Assembly: GCA_963678305.2 (NCBI GenBank)
Contig: CAXXVV010000007.1
Coordinates: 166,663-230,662 of the forward strand
Length of the DNA stretch: 64,000 bases
Reading direction: 5' to 3'
Source of the DNA: G963676655 sp963678305
Lineage (GTDB): Bacteria > Verrucomicrobiota > Lentisphaeria > Victivallales > Victivallaceae
The notes beneath the pieces are model-generated. The model saw nothing but the letters and a program-made list of their open reading frames with translations. It ran no database searches and had not been told where the DNA came from. A program made the position numbers and the translations under genes. This document shows, one piece after another, positions 49,451-58,162 of this stretch. Every line of letters starts with the position of its first letter. The first letter of the stretch is position 1.

Positions 49451-51352
49451 TTAATATGCTCTTTTATTACTTCCCTCAATATAGTTCACATAGGACTGAT
49501 TTACCACTTTATTACCGCCCGGAGTAGGATAATCACCAGTGAAATACCAGTCGCCAAGATGGTCCGGACAGGCCTGATGCAAACCGTCAACCGTCTGGTA
49601 AATAAACTTAAGTTCCGCTTTCATATCGTCCGGACGAAGCATTTCGGCAATCTTATCAGAAATCTGCTCATAGTCAAACCGGGCATAGATTTGTTTGACT
49701 ACATTTACCATGTCGCTCATCGGCAGTTCAAGCTGCGCTTTGGCCTCTCGATAAACTTTTTGCAGCAGATCTTCCTGTCCGCTCTCCTTCAATAATTCAA
49801 CCGCCGCCTCGAAAGCGATAAATTTACCAAGACGGGCCATGTCAATCCCGTAGCAGTCGGGATAACGAATCTGCGGAGCCGATGAAACGACAACAATTTT
49901 TTTCGGGCCGACCCGGTCCAGAATACGCAAAATGCTTTCACGCATTGTAGTCCCGCGTACGATCGAATCATCGATAATAACCAGAGAGTCGGTGCCATGG
50001 CGAATTACCCCGTAGGTAATATCATAAACATGAGCAGCCAACTCATTTCTTTGCGAATCATCGGAAATAAAGGTACGTAGTTTGGCATCTTTTACCGCGA
50101 CCTTATCAAATCTCGGAACATATTTTACGACTTTCTCGAGTTCCTGAGGCGTTAAGCTCTTTTCTTCTGAAAGCAGTTTTTTCAATTGCACGGTCTGACA
50201 ATAAGCGGTTAACTCATCAATCATTCCCAGAAAACAGGTTTCAGCAGTGTTGGGAATAAACGAAAAAACCGTATTGTCCATGTCATTATCGATCTCTTCA
50301 AGAATTGCCGGAACCAGATTTCTGCCAAGCTGTTTACGCTCGCGATAAATATCCTGGTCAGAGCCGCGGGAAAAATATATCCGTTCAAAAGAGCAGGCTT
50401 TTTTCTCAAGCGGCTGGGTAAATTGATCAATCGTGACTTGACCGTTCTTTTTAATAACCAGCGCGTGAGCCGGCGGCAGTTCTTTCACCTCTTCACACGG
50501 AACATTGAGAGCCGTCTGAATTGGCGGCCTTTCGGAAGTGATAGCAACAATTTCATCATCCTGATAGTAGAAGCAGGGGCGAATACCGGCAGGATCGCGG
50601 ATTACGAAAGCATCGCCATGACCGATCAGTCCGCACATGGTATATCCCCCGTCCCATTTGCGGCAGGTATTCTTTAAAATCCTCATGACATCAAGATGTT
50701 CAGCCACCAACGGGGATATCTGTCGATTGGTATATCCCTGTTCCTTGAATTTACGGACCAGCAGTGTATTTTCCTCATCAAGGAAATGACCGATCTTTTC
50801 CAGGATCGTAACGGTATCCGAGTACTCTTTCGGGTGCTGGCCAATGCCCAGCAGAACATTAAAGAGAGCGTCGACATTGGTCAGGTTGAAGTTGCCGGCA
50901 ATAACCAGATTTCTGGTCATCCAGTTATTTTCCCGTAAAAACGGATGGCAGCTTTCGATTGAATTTTTCCCGAAAGTCCCATAACGCAAGTGACCAAGCA
51001 GTAATTCACTGCAAAATCTGACGTTATTTTTATACCATTGCAGATCATCACCAAACTCGGGATTCTCTTTCCCCGCTTCATATATCTCTTTTGAGACGGT
51101 ACCGAAAATATCTTTAATTGGGGTGGCGGAATTTGATCTTTCTATGGAAATATACTTATGTCCAGGGGCCATATCCATCTTGATCGAGGCAATCCCCGCA
51201 CCGTCTTGACCACGATTATGCTGTTTTTCCATCAACAGACATAATTTGTTCAAGCCATAAAAAAAAGTTCCGTATTTTTTCTTATAGTAATCAAGCGGTT
51301 TCAGCAGCCGGATCATGGCTATTCCGCATTCATGTTTAATTGCTTCACTCAT
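49451..51352 (-). CDS. purF: Amidophosphoribosyltransferase (long, Bacteroidota-like type)
   Basis: First committed step of purine synthesis: PRPP plus glutamine to phosphoribosylamine. 633 residues, longer than the ~500 of E. coli PurF; the extra sequence lies in both halves. KHECGIAMIRLLKPLDYYKK places the N-terminal nucleophile at Cys9 after a short propeptide; LMEKQHNRGQDGAGIASI and LGHLRYGTFG complete the glutaminase site. The PRPP loop is SLVIIDDSIVRGTTMRESI. The type resembles that of Bacteroidota by memory. Followed by carA. Confidence 0.92.
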   Translation of the reverse strand: MSEAIKHECGIAMIRLLKPLDYYKKKYGTFFYGLNKLCLLMEKQHNRGQDGAGIASIKMDMAPGHKYISIERSNSATPIKDIFGTVSKEIYEAGKENPEFGDDLQWYKNNVRFCSELLLGHLRYGTFGKNSIESCHPFLRENNWMTRNLVIAGNFNLTNVDALFNVLLGIGQHPKEYSDTVTILEKIGHFLDEENTLLVRKFKEQGYTNRQISPLVAEHLDVMRILKNTCRKWDGGYTMCGLIGHGDAFVIRDPAGIRPCFYYQDDEIVAITSERPPIQTALNVPCEEVKELPPAHALVIKKNGQVTIDQFTQPLEKKACSFERIYFSRGSDQDIYRERKQLGRNLVPAILEEIDNDMDNTVFSFIPNTAETCFLGMIDELTAYCQTVQLKKLLSEEKSLTPQELEKVVKYVPRFDKVAVKDAKLRTFISDDSQRNELAAHVYDITYGVIRHGTDSLVIIDDSIVRGTTMRESILRILDRVGPKKIVVVSSAPQIRYPDCYGIDMARLGKFIAFEAAVELLKESGQEDLLQKVYREAKAQLELPMSDMVNVVKQIYARFDYEQISDKIAEMLRPDDMKAELKFIYQTVDGLHQACPDHLGDWYFTGDYPTPGGNKVVNQSYVNYIEGSNKRAY

Positions 51353-51723
51353 TTTACCAGTGCTTCCGGTTTAAATCATCAGCTTAAAAGCTGGATATTT
51401 CAAGTTTAACTACGAACTGATAATATAGCTCAAAATCCTTTTTTTTAAAACCAAGAAACAAAAAAAGATTGATTACTGAAACATTTTTTTTGAATTTATA
51501 AATTACCGGGTATTTTTATTAAATTGAATTGGAATACAAGACCGCAGGAAATTGCGATTTATCATCGAAGAGGTTATTATTGCCCCCCAACAGTCAATAT
51601 CAGTTAATATTCCCCGGCAGAAACAGGAATTTTTGTAAAAATTCTGTTAGAGCTATTTACATTTGCACTAAATGATATTATTTTATCTTTATGTAATAAA
51701 CATTATAATGACGGAGTTGTGTT
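51353..51723. other. Intergenic region between divergent purF and lipoprotein genes
   Basis: AT-rich. Contains a degenerate copy of the dispersed repeat and the promoters of both sides. No purine riboswitch-like fold was recognised. A weak ribosome site (ACGGAG) lies before 51724. Confidence 0.4.
51491..51523 (+). repeat. Dispersed TACCTGGTA-type repeat, degenerate copy F
   Basis: AATTTATAAATTACCGGGTA followed by TTTTTATTAAA: the palindromic core (TACCGGGTA) and right end of the family are kept, while the left GCCGTTTTT part is not recognisable. Confidence 0.45.
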
Positions 51724-52044
51724 ATGCCCAAAAGAATGACGCTGGGAACTACTTATACAAATTTCCCGGCAAAAAAATTGTCGGTCTGGCTTTCTGATAA
51801 CCTGGTTTCTGTTATCGGCTCCTCGGTTGTTAGTGTCATCTGGGTCGGCATATATGCTCTGGGCCTCAACATTTGTAATTTTCTAAATGTTGAATTATTG
51901 AAGAACCCGCCTTGGGATACAGCTCAAATTTTTCGTTCGGATATGAGCTTTATGATTATGTCAGCCGGGATTATTTTGATCACAATATATGTTTTCAAGC
52001 AAAACTCCGGCCGCGGGAAAAAGAAGAGAAAAGGTTATCATTGA
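51724..52044 (+). CDS. 106-residue membrane protein with two spans
   Basis: Unknown. Amphipathic start (FPAKKLSVWLSDNLVSVIGS), spans around SVVSVIWVGIYALGLNIC and MSFMIMSAGIILITIYVF, and a basic tail (RGKKKRKGYH). The pattern of a hydrophilic start, two spans and N-P-P-W between them recalls DUF1003-like proteins, only loosely. First gene of a three-gene unit with two lipoproteins; the next gene begins three bases after its stop. Confidence 0.62.
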   Translation: MPKRMTLGTTYTNFPAKKLSVWLSDNLVSVIGSSVVSVIWVGIYALGLNICNFLNVELLKNPPWDTAQIFRSDMSFMIMSAGIILITIYVFKQNSGRGKKKRKGYH

Positions 52045-52047
52045 TCT

Positions 52048-52653
52048 ATGCTTTCTAAAATAAAACATTTCAAACTCGAGTTTCTGCTTGGTACAATAGC
52101 AGTTGTTTTCTTATGTACGTCCTGTGCCACTGAACCTCCGGTCAAATATATGAAAAAATCCAAGGTACACGGGGATTCATCCAATCGGAAATTCCCCAAA
52201 ATCCAGGATTACCATGTCCAGCTTCGTCTGGTTTCAACCAGACGTTCCTTTCATCCGGGCTACGATGCCGAGCTGAGATATAAATTAACCAATGTCGGAA
52301 GCAAACCGCTGCGGATCGATGAATGGTTTATGAACGACCCGGATAATTTACAGATTTATTATCGCCAATGGGAGAAAGGTCTGAAAAAATTTGTCGCGTC
52401 CGAATGGACCCATGTCGTGCCTGAACTGAAAAAACCGGTTAGAAGGTTTGAATTGGTATTGAATCCTGGTAATTCAACTTTTATCACCAAGGATCTCACT
52501 TTCATAAAGAATCTTCCTCCCGACAAAGAGCCTCCGCACAGTAAATACTTCATTATCGCCAAACTGAATTTAACATCAATACAAGCTCACAGCAAAGCTG
52601 CTGTCATAGAATTGAAAGAAAAAAATATTTATCAACAAGGAACCAAAATATGA
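52048..52653 (+). CDS. Lipoprotein of unknown function
   Basis: 201 residues. Signal peptide with lipobox (IAVVFLCTSC), so lipid-anchored. The mature part is beta-rich (YHVQLRLVSTRRSFHPGYDA, YKLTNVGSKPLRIDEWFM, FELVLNPGNSTFITKDL) and looks like one immunoglobulin-like domain. No family recognised. Ends in ATGA overlap with the next lipoprotein gene. Confidence 0.72.
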   Translation: MLSKIKHFKLEFLLGTIAVVFLCTSCATEPPVKYMKKSKVHGDSSNRKFPKIQDYHVQLRLVSTRRSFHPGYDAELRYKLTNVGSKPLRIDEWFMNDPDNLQIYYRQWEKGLKKFVASEWTHVVPELKKPVRRFELVLNPGNSTFITKDLTFIKNLPPDKEPPHSKYFIIAKLNLTSIQAHSKAAVIELKEKNIYQQGTKI

Positions 52654-53162
52654 AATTAAAAAGTAAGCTTCTGTTCTCCGGATTATTTGCATCAATGATT
52701 TTCGGCTTTGCCGGATGTAAATCGACTGATATCGACGGACCGAAATCAGATGCCAAGAAGAAAGAATGGGCGGAAATCCAGCAAAAAGAAAATGCAGCCG
52801 CGGAAAAAGCGGCGAAAGAACTGGCTCACGGGTATTTCAAAGCTCTGCGTGAAGGAAATTACGAATTGTACGTAAAAGGAAGGACTCCGGAAGCAAAGCA
52901 GAAGATTACCCGGGCAAGATTCAAAAAATTACTCGAAATGAAAAAAGAGCATAAATGGAAATTAATAGGAGAACCGAAATACGTCGGTTCACTTGATAAG
53001 GGAATTTTTAAAGTCTATCTGTGGATTGCAAAGGTTCAGGTTGAAGACAAAAATAAAGTAACCAAAAAAGTTACGGAGCTTAAACATGATTTTGTATACT
53101 GCATGTCTCTCGGCAAAATTGACGGCAAATATACAGTTCGTGCGTTTGCCCCGATTATGTAA
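52650..53162 (+). CDS. Lipoprotein with DUF4878/NTF2-like look
   Basis: 170 residues. Lipobox at FGFAGC, then a Lys/Glu/Ala-rich linker (AKKKEWAEIQQKENAAAEKA) and a small alpha+beta domain: AHGYFKALREGNYELYVKGR, WKLIGEPKYVGSLDKGIFKVYLWIAKVQ, KHDFVYCMSLGKIDGKYTVRAF. The order helix-helix-four strands fits the NTF2-like lipoprotein group; function unknown. Overlaps the upstream lipoprotein by four bases. lexA starts 71 bp downstream. Confidence 0.72.
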   Translation: MKLKSKLLFSGLFASMIFGFAGCKSTDIDGPKSDAKKKEWAEIQQKENAAAEKAAKELAHGYFKALREGNYELYVKGRTPEAKQKITRARFKKLLEMKKEHKWKLIGEPKYVGSLDKGIFKVYLWIAKVQVEDKNKVTKKVTELKHDFVYCMSLGKIDGKYTVRAFAPIM

Positions 53163-53233
53163 TGTAAAACTATCCAGGAGGATTCAAGCTGTGATATAGC
53201 CGTTTTTTTAATATAAGTGAAGGGGTCGTTAAA

Positions 53234-53857
53234 ATGAAAAAACTGACTGAAAAGCAGAAAAGCATAGTCAAATTTATTGAAGACTTTTCTGAAAAAGAGG
53301 GAATGGCACCGACAGTTTATGAGATCGGTGACCGATTTAAGGTTAAAACTTCAACCGTTTTTGCTCACCTCAGGGCTCTGCAAAAGAAAAAAGTTATTTC
53401 TCGTTCATCCAAAGCCAGAAGCATCAAAGTCCTTGAACCGTTCTGTCGCCATAATAAAGAAGATGAACTGATTGCCGTACCGTTGATCGGACGGACCAAT
53501 GCCGGCTTGCCGGTGGAAAGCAATCAGTATAAAGAAGGGGAAATCCTGTGCGCTGCCAGCGCGGTTGGCGGAGCTCCAACCGAAAGTCTTTTCGCATTAA
53601 GAATCCACGGCGAAAGCATGCGGGACCTTGGCATTTATGACGGTGATGTCGTTATTGTCAGCCACACACTGAACATCAACCCCGGCGATATTGTCGTGGC
53701 GCTCGTGGACAATGAAACAACCGTGAAAAGTTTTTTCCCGACGGATAACGAACAAATTGAATTGCGTCCGGCAAACCGGGAATTTAAACCCCAAATATAT
53801 CCGGCACATGATGTTACTCTGCAGGGGAAAGTTGTGGCCCTGCAACGTGAATATTGA
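53234..53857 (+). CDS. lexA: SOS repressor LexA
   Basis: 207 residues, standard length. Winged helix-turn-helix at the N-terminus (TEKQKSIVKFIEDFSEKEGM, TVYEIGDRFKVKTSTVFAHL). Autocleavage site Ala90-Gly91 in RTNAGLPV, catalytic Ser128 (GESMRDLG) and Lys165 (TTVKSFF), so self-cleavage on RecA filaments should work. The recognition helix VKTSTVFAHLRAL differs from that of E. coli, so the operator will differ too. RBS AAGGGG before the ATG. Confidence 0.96.
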   Translation: MKKLTEKQKSIVKFIEDFSEKEGMAPTVYEIGDRFKVKTSTVFAHLRALQKKKVISRSSKARSIKVLEPFCRHNKEDELIAVPLIGRTNAGLPVESNQYKEGEILCAASAVGGAPTESLFALRIHGESMRDLGIYDGDVVIVSHTLNINPGDIVVALVDNETTVKSFFPTDNEQIELRPANREFKPQIYPAHDVTLQGKVVALQREY

Positions 53858-53919
53858 TTCTTATTGACAAAATTGTTGGATTTACCTGTGCTTATTTCAG
53901 CCAAAATTGTTGTAATAAC

Positions 53920-53948
53920 TTGCGCCGGTCCAGATAATGTGGTATATT
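53920..53948 (+). promoter_or_regulatory. Promoter of the leuA/cimA-type leader
   Basis: TTGCGC (53920-53925), 17-base spacer, TATATT (53943-53948). A start near 53955 would produce a leader of about 340 bases. A small hairpin GCCGG-atga-CCGGC (53958-53971) would lie at the 5' end of the RNA. Confidence 0.6.
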
Positions 53949-54003
53949 ATTGGGACAGCCGGATGACCGGCGTTATCAGTTTAGAAATAAGAAATAATTA
54001 ATT

Positions 54004-54084
54004 ATGACCAGAAAAAAATACGTTCAGCTTCTCAATATGACTATTATTACCATCGGTATTAGTAGGGGTCTTGTCGTGCTTTGA
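54004..54084 (+). CDS. Branched-chain-amino-acid leader peptide
   Basis: 26-codon frame: MTRKKYVQLLNMTIITIGIS then R-G-L-V-V-L, followed by TGA. Eleven of 26 residues are Leu, Ile or Val, and Thr adds three. It stands behind a good promoter and ahead of a hairpin, an alternative pairing and a strong terminator, with an isopropylmalate/citramalate-synthase gene beyond. This is the pattern of ribosome-mediated attenuation: scarcity of charged Leu/Ile/Val tRNA stalls the ribosome and lets the antiterminator form. The ribosome site is weak (TAAGAAATAA). Too short for normal gene calling. Confidence 0.8.
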   Translation: MTRKKYVQLLNMTIITIGISRGLVVL

Positions 54085-54206
54085 CACGGTAAGGCCCGGA
54101 CATCAGGAGATACCATGTTTTGAACGAATTTTTTAACGCGATTAATCATAAGTTAATTTGAAATTCAACGCGGAATATCTCCGAAAAAGAGAATCCGCGT
54201 TTTTTT
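54066..54206 (+). promoter_or_regulatory. Attenuator region: pause hairpin and antiterminator pairing
   Basis: Pause stem: GGGTCTT (54066-54072) with AAGGCCC (54091-54097), enclosing CGTG/CACG (54075-54078, 54085-54088); the leader stop codon lies in its loop. Antiterminator: GGAGATA (54106-54112) is perfectly complementary to TATCTCC (54176-54182), which is part of the terminator's left arm. The two structures therefore exclude each other. All pairings are read directly; energies were not computed. Confidence 0.75.
54168..54206 (+). terminator. Attenuator terminator before leuA/cimA
   Basis: ACGCGGA-ATATCTC, loop, GAGA-ATCCGCGT followed by TTTTTTT. A strong stem placed 90 bases before the structural gene, where it can act only as a conditional stop. 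Confidence 0.88.
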
Positions 54207-54260
54207 ACGCATAAATCTCAGATAAGAAATAAGTTAAAATATAAAACAAATCAGGAAAGC

Positions 54261-54311
54261 ATGCAAGCTATATGCAATATGCATGCAGGCACAAACAATG
54301 AAAATGAATAA
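54261..54311 (+). CDS. Possible 16-codon upstream frame overlapping leuA start
   Basis: ATG 54261 has AGGAA five to eight bases upstream, the best ribosome site in the leader, whereas the structural gene itself has a poor one. The frame (MQAICNMHAG, six more) ends at TAA 54309-54311, overlapping both candidate leuA starts (54298, 54304). Ribosomes ending here could restart on leuA. It could equally be a chance frame. Confidence 0.35.
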   Translation: MQAICNMHAGTNNENE

Positions 54312-55818
54312 ATATGTCGAAATAATGGATACCACATTGCGGGATGGAGAACAAACCCCAAGGGTGTCTTATACGCCGCTGGAAAAAATGCAGCTGGCAA
54401 AATTACTGCTGACAAAAGTTCGGGTTGACCGGATTGAAGTCACCTCGGCCAGAGTTTCCGAAGGCGAACAGCAGAGCGTAGCGGATATCGTGGACTGGGC
54501 CTCCAAAAAAGACATGCAGAACCGGGTAGAGGTTCTGGGATTTGTCGATAAGGGCAGATCAATCGATTGGATTCGCGATGCCGGCGGAAAAGTCATCAAC
54601 CTGTTGACAAAAGGTTCCGAAGTTCATTGTCGGGTGCAGTTGGGCAAAACCCCGGAAGAACATTACGCGCAGGTTGTGAATGAAATTGCTTACGCTAAAG
54701 AACAGGGATTGAACGTAAATGTCTACCTTGAAGACTGGTCTGGAGGCATGCGGGACAGCTTCCGTTACGTTTATTCATTTATCGAACTGTTGATGGATCA
54801 GCCGGTAGACCGGATCATGCTGCCGGATACCCTCGGCATCATGAGTCCGCATAATATGGTCAAATATCTTGATCTGCTCTATGCCGCATTTCCCGGCGCG
54901 GTGTTCGACTATCATGGTCACAACGACTATGGCCTGGCAACCGCCAACAGTCTGGTGGCGGTCCAGAAGGGAATCAACTCCATCCACACCACGGTCAATG
55001 GACTCGGTGAACGGACCGGAAATCAGACCCTGGCCGAAATAGTCGCGGTCATAAACGATATGACTGACCGTAAAACCAGAGTAAATGAAAAACAGCTTCA
55101 AACCGTATCAAACGTCGTCCAGGCAATGTCCGGCAAGCGAAACTCCTGGAACACTCCGATTGTCGGGTCTGATGTATTTACCCAGACTTGTGGAGTCCAT
55201 GCCGACGGTGATATCAAAGGCAATCTTTACGCCAATCCACTGTTGCCGGAGCGCTTCGGACGCAAGCGTTCCTATGCGTTGGGCAAACTGAGCGGCAAAG
55301 CATCTATCGAGAAGAATATGGAAGCACTCGGCATGGAGCTGGACAAAGCGACCCGGGATAAGGTATTGCGTGAAGTAGTAAGACTCGGGGACAAGAAAAA
55401 GAATCTGACCCCGCAGGATTTGCCATTTATCATTGCCGACATCCTGAAAACCCCCAGCAGGAAAAAACTAGAAATACTTGATTATGATATTGTGACCCGG
55501 CTCAGCGAACATCCTCAAGCTAAAGTCACGATCAAATGCAAAGGTAAAAAACTCACCGCTTCATCCGGTGGAGACGGCGGTTATGACGCATTCGTCAAGG
55601 CGGTCAGAATGGCGCTGAAAAAAGTTAATCTGGATATTCCCAAATTGACCGATTACGAAGTCAGAATTCCGCCCGGCGGTAAAACAGACGCCCTGGTTGA
55701 AACAACGATCACCTGGCAAAACGACGCGGATCTCCCGTTGGTAACTATCGGCGTGGACAGCGACCAGCTGGCCGCCGCGGTCGAAGCCACGGAAAAGATG
55801 CTGAATATCGTTTTGTAA
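54298..55818 (+). CDS. 2-isopropylmalate/(R)-citramalate synthase-family protein
   Basis: 506 residues from ATG 54298 (54304 is also possible; a start at 54283 lacks a ribosome site). HMGL-type TIM barrel: YVEIMDTTLRDGEQTPRVSY (metal Asp), IEVTSARVSEGE, MLPDTLGIMSP, DYHGHNDYGLATANSL (metal His pair), TVNGLGERTGNQTL. The C-terminal ~140 residues form the LeuA-type regulatory domain (GGYDAFVKAVRMALKK ... RIPPGGKTDALVETTITWQN), so feedback by Leu or Ile is likely. Leucine (LeuA) and citramalate (CimA) use cannot be separated by eye. The attenuator upstream supports a branched-chain role. Confidence 0.85.
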   Translation: MKMNKYVEIMDTTLRDGEQTPRVSYTPLEKMQLAKLLLTKVRVDRIEVTSARVSEGEQQSVADIVDWASKKDMQNRVEVLGFVDKGRSIDWIRDAGGKVINLLTKGSEVHCRVQLGKTPEEHYAQVVNEIAYAKEQGLNVNVYLEDWSGGMRDSFRYVYSFIELLMDQPVDRIMLPDTLGIMSPHNMVKYLDLLYAAFPGAVFDYHGHNDYGLATANSLVAVQKGINSIHTTVNGLGERTGNQTLAEIVAVINDMTDRKTRVNEKQLQTVSNVVQAMSGKRNSWNTPIVGSDVFTQTCGVHADGDIKGNLYANPLLPERFGRKRSYALGKLSGKASIEKNMEALGMELDKATRDKVLREVVRLGDKKKNLTPQDLPFIIADILKTPSRKKLEILDYDIVTRLSEHPQAKVTIKCKGKKLTASSGGDGGYDAFVKAVRMALKKVNLDIPKLTDYEVRIPPGGKTDALVETTITWQNDADLPLVTIGVDSDQLAAAVEATEKMLNIVL

Positions 55819-55846
55819 TTTGAATAACCGGCTTAAGGAGAAAAAC

Positions 55847-58054
55847 ATGATAAAACTCGACAAGCTGGTGGACTCAAGACTCGGCAACGTCGTCGCGGTC
55901 GAACCGGACAACGACGGCGCTGCTATTTTCACCCGGAATGATAATCAGGTCGAGTTGCAGAAAATTCCGTTCAAACCGTATATTCTGCTCGAACGCGCAG
56001 AATTGATGGATGACTCGAACCTTGACTGCGAACTGACCACGCTTAATGGACAAGCGCCTCTGAAGATATTGGCGCAATTCCAGAATATAGCCGACTATCA
56101 GGCGGCTCTGGACCATTTGAAAACGGTAACCGGGCGCAGTTATTCTGCTCCCGGCGCACCATATAAAGTCGTCTCGGATCTGACCAGCCAGATTTTGTCA
56201 TCCGAAAGCATCAGGTGTTTTCGAGGCATGGAGTTTCCGCAGCTGCGGCGACTCCAGTTCGACCTTGAAACCATTACCGTCGGAGATTATGATTTTCCCA
56301 ATGCCAACCGGGCCGGGGATGAAATAATCATTATCAGCATGACTGACAACACCGGCTGGGAAACGGTTCTATCCCAGCGCGACTGTTCTGAAAAAGAGCT
56401 GCTCGAAAGATTTGTTGAAGTCGTGCGGGAACGGGACCCGGATGTACTTGAGGGACATAATGTTTTCCGGTTCGACCTGCCCTATCTTGAAACCCGGGCA
56501 AAGCGACACAAGGTTAAGTTGAAACTAGGTCGTGACGGCAGTACGTTCTCCAAACGTAATTCGCGTTTTTCCGCCGCCGAGCGCGCGGTTAATTATACTC
56601 GCTATGAGGTCTACGGACGCCACGTTATTGATACTTATATTCTGGCGGTGCTCTATGATGTATCGCATCGTTCGCTCGAAAGCTACGGTCTGAAAAGCAT
56701 TGCCCGTCATTTTGGCGTCGCCGCCCCCGATCGGACTTATGTCGAAGGTTCAAAAATTACTGACTGCTGGCGCAATGATCCGGATAGATTGCTCGCTTAC
56801 GCCTTGGACGACGTCATTGAAACGAGGTCAATCAGCGCTATTTTATCACCAAGCTATTTTTACCAGTCACAGCTGGTTCCAATGAAGTATCAGGATTGTG
56901 TTGTTCGCGGCAACGCAACCAGAATTGATGCACTTTTCGCGGCAGAATACCTGGTCAACCGGGAATCCCTGCCCTGGCCTGGAGAAACCAAACGTTTCGA
57001 AGGCGGCCTGACCCGGGCATTCCACTCAGGCGTTTTCAAAAATGTATGGCATTGTGACATCCGGTCACTGTATCCTTCGGTTATTCTGGCCGACGATATC
57101 AGTCCTCAGCGCGATTCACTCGGAGTGTTCAGACGCCTGCTTAACGAATTGCGTGAATTCCGTTTATCGGCTAAAGACGCGGAAAAAAATGCATCCAATC
57201 TGACAGAGAAAGACTATTACAATTCCCTGCAGACGACTTTTAAAATCCTGATCAACTCCTTTTACGGCTATCTTGGATTTGCGCAGGGGACGTTTAATGA
57301 TTTTGACGCAGCGGAACAGGTCACCGCGCGCGGACGGGAAATACTGACAATGATGCTGGACTTTTTGGAAAATCGCGGGGCTAATGTAATCGAAATGGAT
57401 ACCGACGGTATCTATTTTCAACCGCCATCAGATGCCCCGGTCCCGTATGCGATGGAACAGGAAATCCAATCCGCACTACCACAGGGAATCGAGGTCGAGC
57501 TCGACTCCATTTATCAGGCTATGTTCTGTTACAAAAGTAAAAATTATGCTTTGCTGGGAGAAAACGGTGAAATCAGTATTGCCGGGGCGGCGCTCAAATC
57601 CCGTGGCCTTGAACCATTCCAGCGTGATTATATCGCAGAGGCAATAACCAAGCTGCTGACCGGTCGCGCCAATGAAATCGAGGAATATTATTACGCCTGC
57701 CGCAAAGCAATCGAAAACCGGGAATGGCCATTGGAAAAACTGGCAAAAACCGAAACTTTAGCTGATTCACCTGAGAATTATCGCCGCAAACTGGACTCCG
57801 GCAAAGGACGGCGTTCCGCCGCGTATGAACTGGTTTCGGAGTCCGACCGCGATTACCGCCGCGGCGACCAAGTGGCGTTTTATATCACCGGCGACAAGAA
57901 AAAGGCATCGGTCGTGGATAACTCCAGGCTACTGCACGACGCTCCAGAGCAACGTGATGAAAATATCCCCTATTACTTAAACAAACTGGAAGAGCTTCAT
58001 AAAAAATTCGTTGAATTCATCCCTGCAAGCATGATTCAAGACTCCCTTTTCTAA
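55847..58054 (+). CDS. Family-B DNA polymerase
   Basis: 735 residues from ATG 55847, with AAGGAG at ideal distance. N-terminal 3'-5' exonuclease motifs: FDLETITVGDYD (Exo I), GHNVFRFDLPYLETRA (Exo II), YALDDVIETRSI (Exo III). Polymerase motifs: CDIRSLYPSVI (A), KILINSFYGYLGF (B), EMDTDGIYF (C). All catalytic acids are present, so it should be active in synthesis and proofreading. Family-B enzymes in bacteria are typically Pol II-like repair polymerases. It lies 28 bp after the leuA-type gene and 2 kb after lexA. It is a compact member, shorter than E. coli Pol II (783). Confidence 0.92.
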   Translation: MIKLDKLVDSRLGNVVAVEPDNDGAAIFTRNDNQVELQKIPFKPYILLERAELMDDSNLDCELTTLNGQAPLKILAQFQNIADYQAALDHLKTVTGRSYSAPGAPYKVVSDLTSQILSSESIRCFRGMEFPQLRRLQFDLETITVGDYDFPNANRAGDEIIIISMTDNTGWETVLSQRDCSEKELLERFVEVVRERDPDVLEGHNVFRFDLPYLETRAKRHKVKLKLGRDGSTFSKRNSRFSAAERAVNYTRYEVYGRHVIDTYILAVLYDVSHRSLESYGLKSIARHFGVAAPDRTYVEGSKITDCWRNDPDRLLAYALDDVIETRSISAILSPSYFYQSQLVPMKYQDCVVRGNATRIDALFAAEYLVNRESLPWPGETKRFEGGLTRAFHSGVFKNVWHCDIRSLYPSVILADDISPQRDSLGVFRRLLNELREFRLSAKDAEKNASNLTEKDYYNSLQTTFKILINSFYGYLGFAQGTFNDFDAAEQVTARGREILTMMLDFLENRGANVIEMDTDGIYFQPPSDAPVPYAMEQEIQSALPQGIEVELDSIYQAMFCYKSKNYALLGENGEISIAGAALKSRGLEPFQRDYIAEAITKLLTGRANEIEEYYYACRKAIENREWPLEKLAKTETLADSPENYRRKLDSGKGRRSAAYELVSESDRDYRRGDQVAFYITGDKKKASVVDNSRLLHDAPEQRDENIPYYLNKLEELHKKFVEFIPASMIQDSLF

Positions 58055-58162
58055 TCTCATTAATCCTTAATATTTAATTTCTTATAAAAAATTATGAAAC
58101 CACATAATACTTAAATTTGACAATATTAACCGTAAACTCGTCAACCAACGGAGGAAAAAATC

